From NCBI GenBank assembly GCA_045561055.1, contig JBJKYL010000013.1, positions 62,001 to 126,000 of the forward strand: DNA of 64,000 nt, written 5' to 3'. How positions within the stretch are numbered: the stretch's first letter is position 1; every line of letters starts with the position of its first letter. The stretch is from SMWC01 sp045561055 (lineage in GTDB: Bacteria; Pseudomonadota; Gammaproteobacteria; Steroidobacterales; Rariloculaceae). The position numbers and the translations under genes are program-made. The notes below the pieces were generated by a model. That model made no database searches and was not told the DNA's origin. It saw nothing but the letters and a program-made list of their open reading frames with translations. Below, in pieces: positions 54,125 through 63,131 of this stretch.

Positions 54125-55081
54125 TTATCGGGCAAGCGCGCTACTTATCGCTTCGAGATTGCTACGTAGTATTTTTTGCAGGCCATCGTTGACCAGCAGA
54201 CGGTTCTCGACGATGCCGGGATCAGCCGAGTTCAGTACGACCAGTATGGCTCCCGCGGCTTTGATGGCATTCTGAATTGCGTCGCTAGGTTCCCACTTGT
54301 GGAGAACGACCTGAATATTCCGTTCTAGTAGGTGGCCGGTTAACCTGACTAGGTCTTCCTCGGTCCAGCGTATGTCCTGCTTAATGAAATAGCCGTCCAC
54401 ATACAGGCCCATATCATTAGTTAGGTAGACGAAGTCTCCAGTGAGGGCGAAGACTGTATCGTTACCGGCTTCGATAAGTTTTCCTTGGTACTCGTTACGC
54501 ATATTGAGAAGTGACCGCTTCAAGTTATCTAGATTCGTTTGAATCGTGTTTATATGGTCAGGGAAAAGCTTAATTAGATCGTGCGCTATGTTATCGGCCA
54601 TACGTATCGAATTAGACACGCTAAGCCAGAAATAAGGAGCAACGATGGAGTTGATTGGATTCGTGTCAGTACCCCAGTCGACGTTTGAAACTGGTAAATC
54701 CGCTAGCCCGACTCCGGCTCGATTTAATGACCAGGGCAAGGCGGCATCAATATTCACGACGCGTATGTTGACGTCTCGAGCGAAACGATACAACGGGTCT
54801 CCTGGGAGTACATTCGTGAGTGATATGACAGCAGTTGCGGTGGCAAAAGCACCTTCCAGACTACCCGTACGCCTCGCGATGTAATCTCTTAGTATTGACA
54901 TCTGCCGGCCGTCTTCAGGGACGTTGATTATCTCGATTGGAGTTTCACGCGTTAACGCAGTTGCCAGTGAATAGGTTGCCTGCATGCTGGTCAGAATCGT
55001 GTCGGCTGCCTGCACTTTTGCGGATAGCAAAATGAGAAGCGCTATAAATCCAGGGAATAATGTGATAGCTAATCTAATCAT
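54125..55081 (-). CDS. second ZnuA-like metal-binding-type protein, probably degenerate
   Basis: 318 residues with a signal peptide ending VQAAD. The fold and long connecting helix of cluster A-I metal solute-binding proteins are recognisable (LFPDHINTIQTNLDNLKRSLL; GDFVYLTNDMGLYVDG; LLERNIQVVLHKWEPSDAI), but the usual metal His after the first strand (LHPxY in the partner ZnuA) and the NPH motif are missing. It may be a non-metal-binding accessory or bind through other residues. Last gene of the seven-gene operon, 18 bp after the permease. Confidence 0.7.
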   Translation of the reverse strand: MIRLAITLFPGFIALLILLSAKVQAADTILTSMQATYSLATALTRETPIEIINVPEDGRQMSILRDYIARRTGSLEGAFATATAVISLTNVLPGDPLYRFARDVNIRVVNIDAALPWSLNRAGVGLADLPVSNVDWGTDTNPINSIVAPYFWLSVSNSIRMADNIAHDLIKLFPDHINTIQTNLDNLKRSLLNMRNEYQGKLIEAGNDTVFALTGDFVYLTNDMGLYVDGYFIKQDIRWTEEDLVRLTGHLLERNIQVVLHKWEPSDAIQNAIKAAGAILVVLNSADPGIVENRLLVNDGLQKILRSNLEAISSALAR

Positions 55082-55099
55082 TGATATAGATGCTGAAAA

Positions 55100-56005
55100 C
55101 TACACGCTGGCTTCCCGGTAACGGGGGAGGACCATGCGGATGATCATTGTAACCACAAAGATCATCGCTGCCGTTAGGATGATAGCCCCACCCGACGGTA
55201 TCGGTAGATTCCATCGCATCGGTGCATAGATACCGATCAGGCAACTAGTAGTGGAAAAGATAATGCTCCAGGTGACGAATCCTCTAATCGTTCGATTGAG
55301 ATTGCGCGCGGCTGCAGCAGGAATAAGTAGTAGGGCTTCAACCAATACGGCACCTACAATTTTGACACAGGCAACAGTCAAGATCGTTATAAGTAATACG
55401 AACACATACTCTAGCAAGTGAACATTAATACCACGGACGTGCGCAAGACTTGGGTTAAGACTAGCCAGCAGCATTTGATTGTAGAGTGGTATAGCGATCG
55501 CAGCAGTAATAATTGCCGTCGCCATAAGGACGTTCATGTCAGTATCATTAACCGTGAGTATCGAGCCGAACATAACCGTGTCGAGTATATGCGTGTTCAC
55601 TCGTGCCGAGACCCAGAGGAGCGCAGTGGCACCTATTGCCAGCGATATCGACAGGAAGACGCCTATCAACGTGTCCGTAGACATCTTCGTGCGATTCTTA
55701 GAGAAGTTAAGAAATAGAGCGAACAGAATGCAAAAGCTGAACATTGAGAAATAAGGAGCTGTGTAGGATTCGCCTATGATCACACCGATAGCGATACCAG
55801 TTAATGCCGCGTGACCAATGGCCTGAGAAAAAAACGCCATACGCTTGATTACTACCATTGTTCCGATGCCACCTAGAAGTGGTCCGATCAAAAGGGCACA
55901 GAGAAATCCGTTCGCGACGAACGCATAGCTGAACGTATAATGGATTACACCGTCGTTGGCTAGACCAATGACGAACTGGCGCAGTATTTCGTATAGTGCT
56001 TCCAT
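55100..56005 (-). CDS. znuB: metal (zinc-type) ABC transporter permease
   Basis: 301 residues, about eight to nine transmembrane segments of the ABC-3 family: FVANGFLCALLIGPLLGGIGTMVVIKRMAFFSQAIGHAALTGIAIG is the typical opening, and LLALLLIPAAAARNLNRTI-type loop follows (VEALLLIPAAAARN). Imports Zn2+ (or Mn2+) with the adjacent ATPase and binding protein. The start lies 4 bp after the ATPase stop. Specificity is inferred from the operon, not proven. Confidence 0.88.
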   Translation of the reverse strand: MEALYEILRQFVIGLANDGVIHYTFSYAFVANGFLCALLIGPLLGGIGTMVVIKRMAFFSQAIGHAALTGIAIGVIIGESYTAPYFSMFSFCILFALFLNFSKNRTKMSTDTLIGVFLSISLAIGATALLWVSARVNTHILDTVMFGSILTVNDTDMNVLMATAIITAAIAIPLYNQMLLASLNPSLAHVRGINVHLLEYVFVLLITILTVACVKIVGAVLVEALLLIPAAAARNLNRTIRGFVTWSIIFSTTSCLIGIYAPMRWNLPIPSGGAIILTAAMIFVVTMIIRMVLPRYREASV

Positions 56006-56009
56006 CGTC

Positions 56010-56738
56010 TTAGTTTGCTTCTACGTCGGAAGTGTTTTGGAATATAGGATTTGGGAAGAGTTGTCCGGCGATGGTACTTTTTAGGACATCTCGTGGCGGA
56101 CCGTCCAGGAAAACTTTTCGGTCGATATACGTTAGTGTTTGTGCGAGCTCGCGGACTTGAGCGATATCGTGGTTGATCCACACGACCGTCCCACCGGTTT
56201 GAGAGAACTCTACGATCAGCTGTTCTAGGATTTCTCTACCCTCAAGATCTAGTCCCGTCATGGGTTCGTCGAGTACGAGTAGTGAAGGCTCGGGTATCAA
56301 TGCCTGTGCGAATAGAACACGCTGACGTTCCCCGCCGGAGAGGCTGCCCAGTTTCGATTTCCCCTTCTCCCCCATCCCAACGCGGTCTAGGACTTTGTTA
56401 ATCTCGGCAAGGGGTTGGCGAGTGATACCTAAGAAAACCGGTTTTCGTTGGCGAGCCATCCCCATAAAATCGAGTACCGTGACCGGGAGTGTTTGATCAA
56501 AATTGAGGGTTTGCGGGACGTAGCCAATAGCTTGGCTATCGTTCCATTGGATTAAAATTTTACCTGAGTGGGGCATCTGGCCCAGCATCGCACGGACAAG
56601 CGATGTCTTACCGCCGCCGTTAGCCCCAACAATACAGTGGATCTCGCCGGACCGAATGGCGAAACTGACGCCCTGTAATATCCGAGTGCTACCGAGACTT
56701 AGATTGACGTCTTCAAACTCGATTGATGGTCCTCGCAT
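56010..56738 (-). CDS. znuC: metal (zinc-type) ABC transporter ATP-binding protein
   Basis: 242 residues. Walker A GANGGGKTSLVRAMLG (residues about 37-52), Q-loop YVPQTLNF, signature LSGGERQRVLFAQAL, Walker B LLVLDEPMTGLD and switch His in WINHD. Energises the cluster A-I uptake system with the permease at 55100. 30 bp from the binding protein gene upstream. Confidence 0.9.
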   Translation of the reverse strand: MRGPSIEFEDVNLSLGSTRILQGVSFAIRSGEIHCIVGANGGGKTSLVRAMLGQMPHSGKILIQWNDSQAIGYVPQTLNFDQTLPVTVLDFMGMARQRKPVFLGITRQPLAEINKVLDRVGMGEKGKSKLGSLSGGERQRVLFAQALIPEPSLLVLDEPMTGLDLEGREILEQLIVEFSQTGGTVVWINHDIAQVRELAQTLTYIDRKVFLDGPPRDVLKSTIAGQLFPNPIFQNTSDVEAN

Positions 56739-56768
56739 TAAAGCTTCCTAATAATTTCTACGATTCGA

Positions 56769-57683
56769 TTACGATGCATCCTGAGCGACGTCGTTAATAG
56801 CTTGCGCCAGTGTGTCTAAGTTTTCGCGCATTTCATTGACAAATTTGTCGGACGTGTAGGGACCGCTACTGATATGAGATATCGAATACATTCCGACATC
56901 GGTCGCCTCCTGAATCGTGTCTGATAAACGGCTAGCAAAATATTTTTCGGCGAACAGCACGTTTACATTGGCGAGGTTGATCCGGTCGATAGTGTCAGCC
57001 ATTTGCCGCGCCGTTGGTTCTACGCCATGCCGTGGTTCTATGACCGCCGATACCTGTAGGCCAAGTTCTTGGAGGATATAGTCATAGCCGCTATGCATGG
57101 TTGCGGAAACAAAGTTTGATAGGTTCGTGCCTGAGACTTTAGTGTCGAAATCTGCGCGTAGCTTGCGGATTTCTAGTGCGTATTGACGTGCGTTGTTACG
57201 AAAAAAATCGGCGTTATTCGGATCTAGTTCGCCTAGTACGCGCGCGATAGAATAGATCTGCTGGATGGCGGCTGTCGTGGATATAAACGTGTGTGGATTG
57301 ACCACTTTTTCGCCGCTGTTATCTCCTGTTACTGGTATAAGAGAAACGCCGTCATTGGCATATATCAGTGGAATCTTATCCCGCATACCAGCAGCATCAA
57401 GAATCTCGAACGCCCAAGAGTCATGGCCGATACCGTTGACGACGAGGACGTCCATTGATGTCGTACGCATCATATCGGCCGGTTGCGGTGTATAGCCATG
57501 CGGGTTCGCATCCCCATCAATCATCGGGATAGTCTCTGCACGGTCACCTACAATATTAGCGACGAAGCTGTAATAAGGATGTAGCGTAATACCTATACGC
57601 AGTGTTTGAGCGCACGCTTCATTACCGACTATAGCTAGTAACAAGCTGATAGCGATTCCGAGTTTCTTAGATATCATAAACAT
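56769..57683 (-). CDS. znuA: periplasmic metal-binding protein, ZnuA-like
   Basis: 304 residues from the ATG at 57683 (13 bp after the upstream stop; the frame runs further up but would overlap the DUF6162-type gene). Signal peptide ending EACAQ. Metal-site His in GITLHPYYSFV, ANPHGYTPQPADM, NPHTFISTTA and MHSGYDY are in family order. The acidic-His loop common in zinc-specific ZnuA is absent. Delivers Zn2+ or Mn2+ to the permease. GGAG precedes the start at longer spacing, so the start is moderately sure. Confidence 0.88.
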   Translation of the reverse strand: MFMISKKLGIAISLLLAIVGNEACAQTLRIGITLHPYYSFVANIVGDRAETIPMIDGDANPHGYTPQPADMMRTTSMDVLVVNGIGHDSWAFEILDAAGMRDKIPLIYANDGVSLIPVTGDNSGEKVVNPHTFISTTAAIQQIYSIARVLGELDPNNADFFRNNARQYALEIRKLRADFDTKVSGTNLSNFVSATMHSGYDYILQELGLQVSAVIEPRHGVEPTARQMADTIDRINLANVNVLFAEKYFASRLSDTIQEATDVGMYSISHISSGPYTSDKFVNEMRENLDTLAQAINDVAQDAS

Positions 57684-57696
57684 AGAGAAACACCGG

Positions 57697-58341
57697 TTAC
57701 TCTCCGAAGATCCTTTCAACTTCTTGATCACCACTGTAGGCGACGACTTCACGCCAACCTTGAAGAATCAATGAATCGCGAAATCCGCTCTCTGGCATTT
57801 CCGCATGATTACTCGGTCTCCACCAGACAAGGCCTGAGTTCGTGTTAGTAAATCCAGCATGGACATGGTGGATAACGAGCAGGAAGGAACCCTGATCCGG
57901 AAGTTGCCCATCTGTTCCTAAGTACATTGTGGATCCCTGCATTTCACCTTCTGGAAGTGGTTCGTGTAGTGACCATTTCAATGAACCGTTCTGTTCCCAG
58001 CTTGTATCTTGGAAAAACGGTGGCAACAAATAATCTTGAAAGTCCTGAAGGTTTGGCCAGCGAAATTTTACGCCCGGTTCGTTAAAAAGATTGATGTCAT
58101 CGTAGATGTATGGAATCTCGTCCTTGACCGTATAAAGCGAGTTGTAGATTGCCTGATCCGCGCCGGTTAAAGTATTAAATGCGCTGATCTGCCAGTCGTA
58201 GATGGCCTCAGGTTGTCCGGTTTGCTCACGGCTTCCGAGGTAAAAACCTAGGGCGCTACCTATGATTATTGTCGCCGCGAATATTATAACTCCTTCGAGG
58301 CGACTTCCGGATGGTCGGACATAATAAGTCGTGGAAGTCAC
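57697..58341 (-). CDS. DUF6162-like single-pass membrane protein in metal uptake operon
   Basis: 214 residues. One N-terminal transmembrane segment (LEGVIIFAATIIIGSALGFYLG, residues about 15-36) and a periplasmic domain with DEIPYIYDDINLF, WSLHEPLPEGEMQGSTMYLGTD, LLVIHHVHAGFTN and GLVWWRPSNH. The HHVHAG and RPSNH segments could bind metal. I recall such proteins (DUF6162) beside zinc ABC transporters in pseudomonads; the family name is moderately sure, the function unknown. Follows the DUF4198 gene by 8 bp. Confidence 0.65.
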   Translation of the reverse strand: MTSTTYYVRPSGSRLEGVIIFAATIIIGSALGFYLGSREQTGQPEAIYDWQISAFNTLTGADQAIYNSLYTVKDEIPYIYDDINLFNEPGVKFRWPNLQDFQDYLLPPFFQDTSWEQNGSLKWSLHEPLPEGEMQGSTMYLGTDGQLPDQGSFLLVIHHVHAGFTNTNSGLVWWRPSNHAEMPESGFRDSLILQGWREVVAYSGDQEVERIFGE

Positions 58342-58349
58342 CGGAATAG

Positions 58350-59195
58350 TTAGTTACTCATTTCTGTGGCTTTTATCCACAGTACAGCATCGAGGGATAA
58401 ATCTTTTTCGTTGTGCTTTACCTCGTTGTCTAGATCGAGTGCGCAGATCCCCCACCATCCTGCCTTCGGTAATCCGATCGTTACCTCACCTTGTGCATTA
58501 GCTCTGATGCTAAGCGTGATGAATGAGTTTTGTGGCGGGATTATTTTTGCGTTGGCAGAGAAGCGGTGTTGTTCAATTTGTGGTTCGTGATTTAGATATT
58601 CAACTTCTATCTCGGCATGGGGGACCGGCTGTCCTTCCGCTAGCACGACAGCGCGAAAGACGCCGCCAACCCAGTTGGCATAAGGCTTATCAAGCGGAAC
58701 GATTTCAACCGGTAAACCGAGAGGCTTATCCCAGTTACCCGGTATACCGCCGACGTTAATTACGGTTTTTGTTATCTGCTGTATGTACTTGTCTTCCGCC
58801 TCTTCGTAGTAAGGGGAGGGATGAAGGACGAAAGTGTAGTCACCCAGAGAGCGCGTAACGTTTCTCGGTGGATAGGCGACATATGCGGCTGCCGCGCTAT
58901 CAACGCCAGACCATATAACAGGTTCAAGATACTGTAAAAGATCTGTCTCGCGCGGTGCGGTTTCTGAGCCGCGCTGGCTGATAACGTAGAAAGCTTCTGG
59001 TTCTCCCATATTCATTGTGTAACCGTTGTTAAAGGGATGAGAGAAAACTAGTGCGAGCGGCAGCGCATGCGATTCGGTGAGTGCCGCATCAGGGGTGTAA
59101 AGAAGTTGGAAATGCGAGAATGCTGGGGAACCGAATGCGCCGAACAGTAATGTACCTGACAGAATAATTGCAGGCTTTAGGCGGGTCGGGCGCAT
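58350..59195 (-). CDS. DUF4198-type exported metal-uptake accessory protein
   Basis: 281 residues from ATG 59195, chosen because it begins the signal peptide (SPAFSHFQLLYTPDA) 13 bp after the upstream stop; the frame extends another 41 codons with no site. DUF4198 features: SHFQLLYTPDAAL, LVFSHPFNNG-TMNMGEPEAFYV, DYTFVLHPSPYYEEAEDKYIQQITKTVINVGG, WVGGVFRAVVLAEGQPVPHAEIEVEYLN and a C-terminal Ig-like GEVTIGLPKAGWWGI. These accessory proteins accompany nickel, cobalt or zinc transport. The mature start SHFQL puts His at position 2. Confidence 0.75.
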   Translation of the reverse strand: MRPTRLKPAIILSGTLLFGAFGSPAFSHFQLLYTPDAALTESHALPLALVFSHPFNNGYTMNMGEPEAFYVISQRGSETAPRETDLLQYLEPVIWSGVDSAAAAYVAYPPRNVTRSLGDYTFVLHPSPYYEEAEDKYIQQITKTVINVGGIPGNWDKPLGLPVEIVPLDKPYANWVGGVFRAVVLAEGQPVPHAEIEVEYLNHEPQIEQHRFSANAKIIPPQNSFITLSIRANAQGEVTIGLPKAGWWGICALDLDNEVKHNEKDLSLDAVLWIKATEMSN

Positions 59196-59208
59196 GGCCT
59201 TTGTTGCT

Positions 59209-59595
59209 CTATTCCTCAATGTCACGACCATCGATCTGAACGATATGTCCATCGCCACCCTCGAATTCCACATGGAAGTTTTCTTGCGGCTTGGTAAAGG
59301 TAAAATCGCTTTGATCACTCATAGTTCCTTCTATCAATATTTTTCCGCTACCATTAAGGATACGCATTGGTACGCCCGCGGCGGTACCGCCGTCTGAAAA
59401 ACCACCCTCGCATGTAATCGTACCATCGCCGTTGTCATAGCAGTCACAGATCGGCGTATGTGCATATACCAGTTGCAGTATGCTAGCGGATAGGAGCAGA
59501 GAAAACGCAACCTTTTGAGTCACTACTGTTGGCTTTTTAGTGCTTCGAGGCAATTTGTACCGTGATCCTTTCGTAGTTTCATCAATGCTATTCAT
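59209..59595 (-). CDS. small exported protein heading the metal uptake operon
   Basis: 128 residues with an N-terminal hydrophobic segment (VAFSLLLSASILQLVYA, about 29-45), then mature HTPICDCYDNGDGTITCEGGFSDG. Three closely spaced Cys and a DNGDG loop suggest a metal- or disulfide-linked site. I recognise it only as a companion of DUF4198 genes in zinc operons. First gene of the leftward seven-gene run; the promoter lies in the 128-bp gap shared with the sulfotransferase gene. No confident Zur box was found. Confidence 0.65.
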   Translation of the reverse strand: MNSIDETTKGSRYKLPRSTKKPTVVTQKVAFSLLLSASILQLVYAHTPICDCYDNGDGTITCEGGFSDGGTAAGVPMRILNGSGKILIEGTMSDQSDFTFTKPQENFHVEFEGGDGHIVQIDGRDIEE

Positions 59596-59723
59596 TATGC
59601 ATGATTGACTTGCTCAATGAACGAGTATAATCCGAAAAATAGGCTGCTTTCTAATGATTATACAAAAGCTTAGCCGTTTATTAACAGGTTAAAGATTAGG
59701 TTGAACGTTTTCGAGAGGGTGAA

Positions 59724-60596
59724 TTGATACGCATGAAACCCACTTACCGAATGAATGGCGCGTTCCGGATGCCACTAGGTTTTCCGGCTGAAAACTTCGC
59801 GTCGGCGATAGCATATGAGGCTCAGGCGGGAGATATTTTTGTGGCAACCTACCCTAAGAGTGGGACCACATGGGTGCAGTACATCGTGTACCTTCTTCTT
59901 AATGGAGGTGTGCCGCTACCAGCGGACCATCAGATTGGGAACAGCATTCCGCATCTCGAGGAGGTAGGTGCTGAGTGCGCAAAGGCATTACCTATGCCTA
60001 GGGTTATCAAGACTCACTTCACGTTAGATTTTATGGTTACGAATCCGAAAGCTCGCTACATTACCGTAGCGCGAAATCCATTCGACTGTGCTGTGTCCTT
60101 TTATCACCACACGCGTGGTTTTGAACGTCACTACCAGTTTTCCAGAGGTACCTTTGATGATTTCTTCGAATGTTTTCTAGCCGGTGAGGTTGACTGGGGT
60201 GATTATTTTGATTCGTTGGCATCGTGGTTCGGGCATCGCGAAGATAAAAATGTGCTATTTCTAACTTATGAAAGTATGAAGCTGGATTCGAAAAAGGTTA
60301 TAGCGCAGATTGCGTCCTTTCTAGATCTCCCAAGCGCAAAGGATGAATTTAAGTTGGCTGAAATTGATTATCACAGTAGTTTCGACGAGATGTGTCAGAA
60401 TCTAGAGCGCTGGTCTAGCCGACGTCCTGATGATATGCCTGCATTCATTCGTAAGGGGATAGTTGGTGATTGGCGTAATTATTTTTCAGTAAATCAGGCA
60501 CATCGTTTGGTGGAAAAGTTCGAACGCCGGGCGGCGATAGCAGGATTTGATAACCTATGGACAGATATTCTAGACGCTGCACGACGCATGACGTGA
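59724..60596 (+). CDS. cytosolic PAPS-dependent sulfotransferase
   Basis: 290 residues from TTG 59724 (GAGAGGG 4 nt upstream); ATG 59733 is the alternative. Transfers sulfate from PAPS to a hydroxyl or amine. The 5'-phosphosulfate loop ATYPKSGTTW (about 40-49) and 3'-phosphate motif RKGIVGDWRNYFS (about 246-258) are both canonical, with catalytic-type His in IKTHF. It adds sulfate where the window's four sulfatases remove it; whether they share a substrate is unknown. Followed 22 bp later by the DUF1244 gene. Confidence 0.92.
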   Translation: MIRMKPTYRMNGAFRMPLGFPAENFASAIAYEAQAGDIFVATYPKSGTTWVQYIVYLLLNGGVPLPADHQIGNSIPHLEEVGAECAKALPMPRVIKTHFTLDFMVTNPKARYITVARNPFDCAVSFYHHTRGFERHYQFSRGTFDDFFECFLAGEVDWGDYFDSLASWFGHREDKNVLFLTYESMKLDSKKVIAQIASFLDLPSAKDEFKLAEIDYHSSFDEMCQNLERWSSRRPDDMPAFIRKGIVGDWRNYFSVNQAHRLVEKFERRAAIAGFDNLWTDILDAARRMT

Positions 60597-60618
60597 TAAA
60601 CCGTAATGGGAGAAGGAT

Positions 60619-60909
60619 ATGGAAACTCAAACAAATAAAGAACTAGAAGCAGCGGTTCTGCGACGTCTGTTGAAACATTTAGACGAACGTAAGGATGTGC
60701 AAAATATAGAGTTGATGATCCTAGCCGGGTTCTGCCGAAATTGTTTGAGTAAGTGGTATGCCGAGGCTGCAGAGGAGAGGGGACTTGAAATGGATCTTGA
60801 TGAGGCCCGTCAGGAGATTTACGGCATGACCTACGACGAATGGAAAGAGCACTATCAGCAACCCGCGACAGACGAGCAGATGGCTCGCTTTAAGGCACTA
60901 CCGAAGTAG
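60619..60909 (+). CDS. DUF1244-family small protein
   Basis: 96 residues, cytoplasmic. Diagnostic segment LAGFCRNCLSKWYAEAAEERG with the CxxC pair and helix-rich flanks, then YGMTYDEWKEHYQ. Structure-known homologues exist but no function. GGGAGAAGG ribosome-binding site. Likely co-transcribed with the sulfotransferase. Confidence 0.88.
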   Translation: METQTNKELEAAVLRRLLKHLDERKDVQNIELMILAGFCRNCLSKWYAEAAEERGLEMDLDEARQEIYGMTYDEWKEHYQQPATDEQMARFKALPK

Positions 60910-61023
60910 ATGATGCCTATAAGGTGCCGGTACTGTTAAGTGTAAGATCTACTATCTGAAGCGATCTAAGAATTGCGATGAAGATTTTGTTCCTAGATTT
61001 AACACGGGTTTCCGCCCTGCGAT

Positions 61024-61800
61024 CTATGCGGTGTCGAATTGGCAGCGAACCTTTCCTAGATCCTCCACGGTTGCTTCGAATGAATCGCCGGGTAGCACTG
61101 GGATAATGGGGATCAAACTACCGGCGAACACTATTTGCCCAGCGCGGAGCTGTTGGCCCGCTATGGCCAGCGCGTTTGCTAGCCAGACTAGGACGTTAAG
61201 GGGGCTGCCCATACAATTAGCGCTTGTACCAGAGTCGACGATCCTGCCATTCTTTGACATCGTAAGACCAATATTCGATAGGTCAAAGTCGGCCCTTAGC
61301 GGAAATCGCTCACCTAATACGTAACCTGCGGCAGCTGCGTTTTCCGCGGCCATATCAACGGCGTTGAATTTACCACTGAAGCTGCTGTCAGGAATCTCTA
61401 GAGCTGGATAAATGGCGCCAATCGAGGCACGCACACCTGCTTCGTCGAATGCATCGCCAGTTAGATCCTGAGATAGTTCCATGACTATCTCGCCTTCTAG
61501 TTTCGGGTTGGCCAAACTGCCCTCTGGTATCGTTGAGCCGTTGGCAAACTCCATGTCTTTAAAGAGCGTGCCGTAGACTGGTTCTTTGGTTCCAAAGAGT
61601 CGTTGCGATTCGAGCGTTGTGAATGCCACCTTGTATCCCGTTTGCTTCCGACCTGCCTGGAGCCAGATATTTCGGTTAATCGTCTGAATCTCATAAGCTT
61701 CGGTAATATGAGGTATCTTGCTGTGTAAAGGTGGGATAGGCTCAAATCCGTTAGCAGAACGTACTTGAGCTGCCAGCTTAGTTTGTTCGGATGTATTCAA
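61024..61800 (-). CDS. 2-keto-4-pentenoate hydratase (MhpD/DmpE-like, FAH fold)
   Basis: 258 residues. Hydrates 2-hydroxy-penta-2,4-dienoate-type products of catechol meta-cleavage. Pattern: AYEIQTINRNIWLQAGRKQTGYKVAFT, NPKLEGEIVMELSQDL metal ligands (E-x-E), IGAIYPALEIPDSSF, NCMGSPLNVLVWLANAL and PGDSFEATVEDLG. Close relatives include 2-oxohept-3-enedioate hydratase and 4-oxalocrotonate decarboxylase. Not clustered with other meta-pathway genes; convergent with DUF1244. Confidence 0.87.
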   Translation of the reverse strand: MNTSEQTKLAAQVRSANGFEPIPPLHSKIPHITEAYEIQTINRNIWLQAGRKQTGYKVAFTTLESQRLFGTKEPVYGTLFKDMEFANGSTIPEGSLANPKLEGEIVMELSQDLTGDAFDEAGVRASIGAIYPALEIPDSSFSGKFNAVDMAAENAAAAGYVLGERFPLRADFDLSNIGLTMSKNGRIVDSGTSANCMGSPLNVLVWLANALAIAGQQLRAGQIVFAGSLIPIIPVLPGDSFEATVEDLGKVRCQFDTA

Positions 61801-61933
61801 GATAACACTCCCTTTAACGGCTCTATTATAAGTTGGTTTCGTAGCCCATTTGGAGCGCGACTGTTATATCAGGATCAGGCGATGACAAATCGATACTAAC
61901 GCAAATACAACTATGTATTTTCAGTTAATGCAA

Positions 61934-62932
61934 CTAGTAACGACGGTTGGTAGCAAAGTACGCTAGGCTAGACAATGCTGTTTTGTATTTGCTATCCGGA
62001 AGGCTTTTTAGTGCCTCTACTGCAAGTTTCGCTTCGCTTAACGCACGCTCCGTCGTGTAGCGAAGCCCACCGGAAGCGTCAATAGCAATTTGGATTGATG
62101 TTAGGTTTTGCGTTCCGCCTGTCTCGATGGCTTCTCGAATTAAGTGACGCTCGGCTGCGCTACCGTTATCCATCGCGTAGATTAACGGTAGTGTCGGTTT
62201 TCCTTCAGCCAAGTCGTCGCCGATGTTCTTGCCGAGTTCCTCAGTTGTCGCATCGTAGTCGAGTGCGTCGTCGACGAGTTGGAATGCTAGCCCTAGGTGG
62301 CGACCATAAGCGATGAGTGCCTTTTCGCCGATGTTATCTAAATTTGCCAGGATCGCGCCAATCTGAGTGCCGGCTTCGAATAATTTCGCAGTTTTTCGAT
62401 AGACGATCTCGATATAGTCTGCTTCAGTAATGTCTGGGTTATTACAGTTCATCAGCTGTAAAACCTCGCCTTCTGCGATTGTGTTAGTCGCATTTGCAAG
62501 AATATCGAGAATTCTGAGTTCCTCAATTTCCACCATCATCTGGAAGGCACGCGAATATAGGAAATCGCCAACAAGCACGCTCGCTTGATTGCCGAACATT
62601 TCATTGGCAGTCTTGTGGCCGCGGCGGAGACTAGAGTCGTCTACTACGTCATCGTGGAGCAGGGTTGCTGTATGAATAAACTCGATAATGGCTGCCGATA
62701 GTATGTGCTCATCACCTTCGTACCCGCAGGCACGCGCGGCAAGAAGCGTGGTTAGTGGGCGTAAACGCTTTCCGCCTCCGTGAACAATATGGTGCGCAAC
62801 TTGATTAACTAAGGCTACATCGCTCCCAAGCCGCTGGATAATCAGTCGGTTGACATTTGCCCATTCGTGCGCGACAGGTTCCCTGAACTCTTCCAGAGAT
62901 GGAGCTGTGAGTTTTGAATCGGCTACGTGCAT
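61934..62932 (-). CDS. ispB: octaprenyl diphosphate synthase
   Basis: 332 residues, all-alpha polyprenyl synthase making the ubiquinone side chain. First Asp-rich motif LLHDDVVDDSSLRRG (DDxxD, about 91-105), second QLVDDALDYD (about 215-224), and the chain-length region upstream of the first motif is compatible with long products. Divergent from rplU, as usual in Gammaproteobacteria. Confidence 0.95.
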   Translation of the reverse strand: MHVADSKLTAPSLEEFREPVAHEWANVNRLIIQRLGSDVALVNQVAHHIVHGGGKRLRPLTTLLAARACGYEGDEHILSAAIIEFIHTATLLHDDVVDDSSLRRGHKTANEMFGNQASVLVGDFLYSRAFQMMVEIEELRILDILANATNTIAEGEVLQLMNCNNPDITEADYIEIVYRKTAKLFEAGTQIGAILANLDNIGEKALIAYGRHLGLAFQLVDDALDYDATTEELGKNIGDDLAEGKPTLPLIYAMDNGSAAERHLIREAIETGGTQNLTSIQIAIDASGGLRYTTERALSEAKLAVEALKSLPDSKYKTALSSLAYFATNRRY

Positions 62933-63010
62933 TAAGAGTAAATAATGCCTGATAGATATCAGTTTAGCGATCTTGATGGCCTGGTTCCGATAATAGATGT
63001 TTTGCTTAGC

Positions 63011-63033
63011 CCTCTATCTATATAGAATAGAGG
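63011..63033. promoter_or_regulatory. inverted repeat in the ispB-rplU gap
   Basis: CCTCTAT (63011-63017) pairs with ATAGAGG (63027-63033) around 9 nt, in the 199-bp region that must hold the divergent ispB and rplU promoters. Could be regulatory or chance; no assignment possible. Confidence 0.3.
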
Positions 63034-63131
63034 TTGGCTCGTTGACCCGACCCGGCTAACTCACTACAATTGCGCGCCTCTCTGACGCGCTTCACGTAAG
63101 TCAAAATAGTCAAGCAGGAGCTTGCGCTTCA

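Noticed and set aside
59596..59723. Zur box upstream of the metal uptake operon
   Set aside because: AT-rich segments such as GATTATAC are present, but no convincing match to the gammaproteobacterial Zur palindrome.
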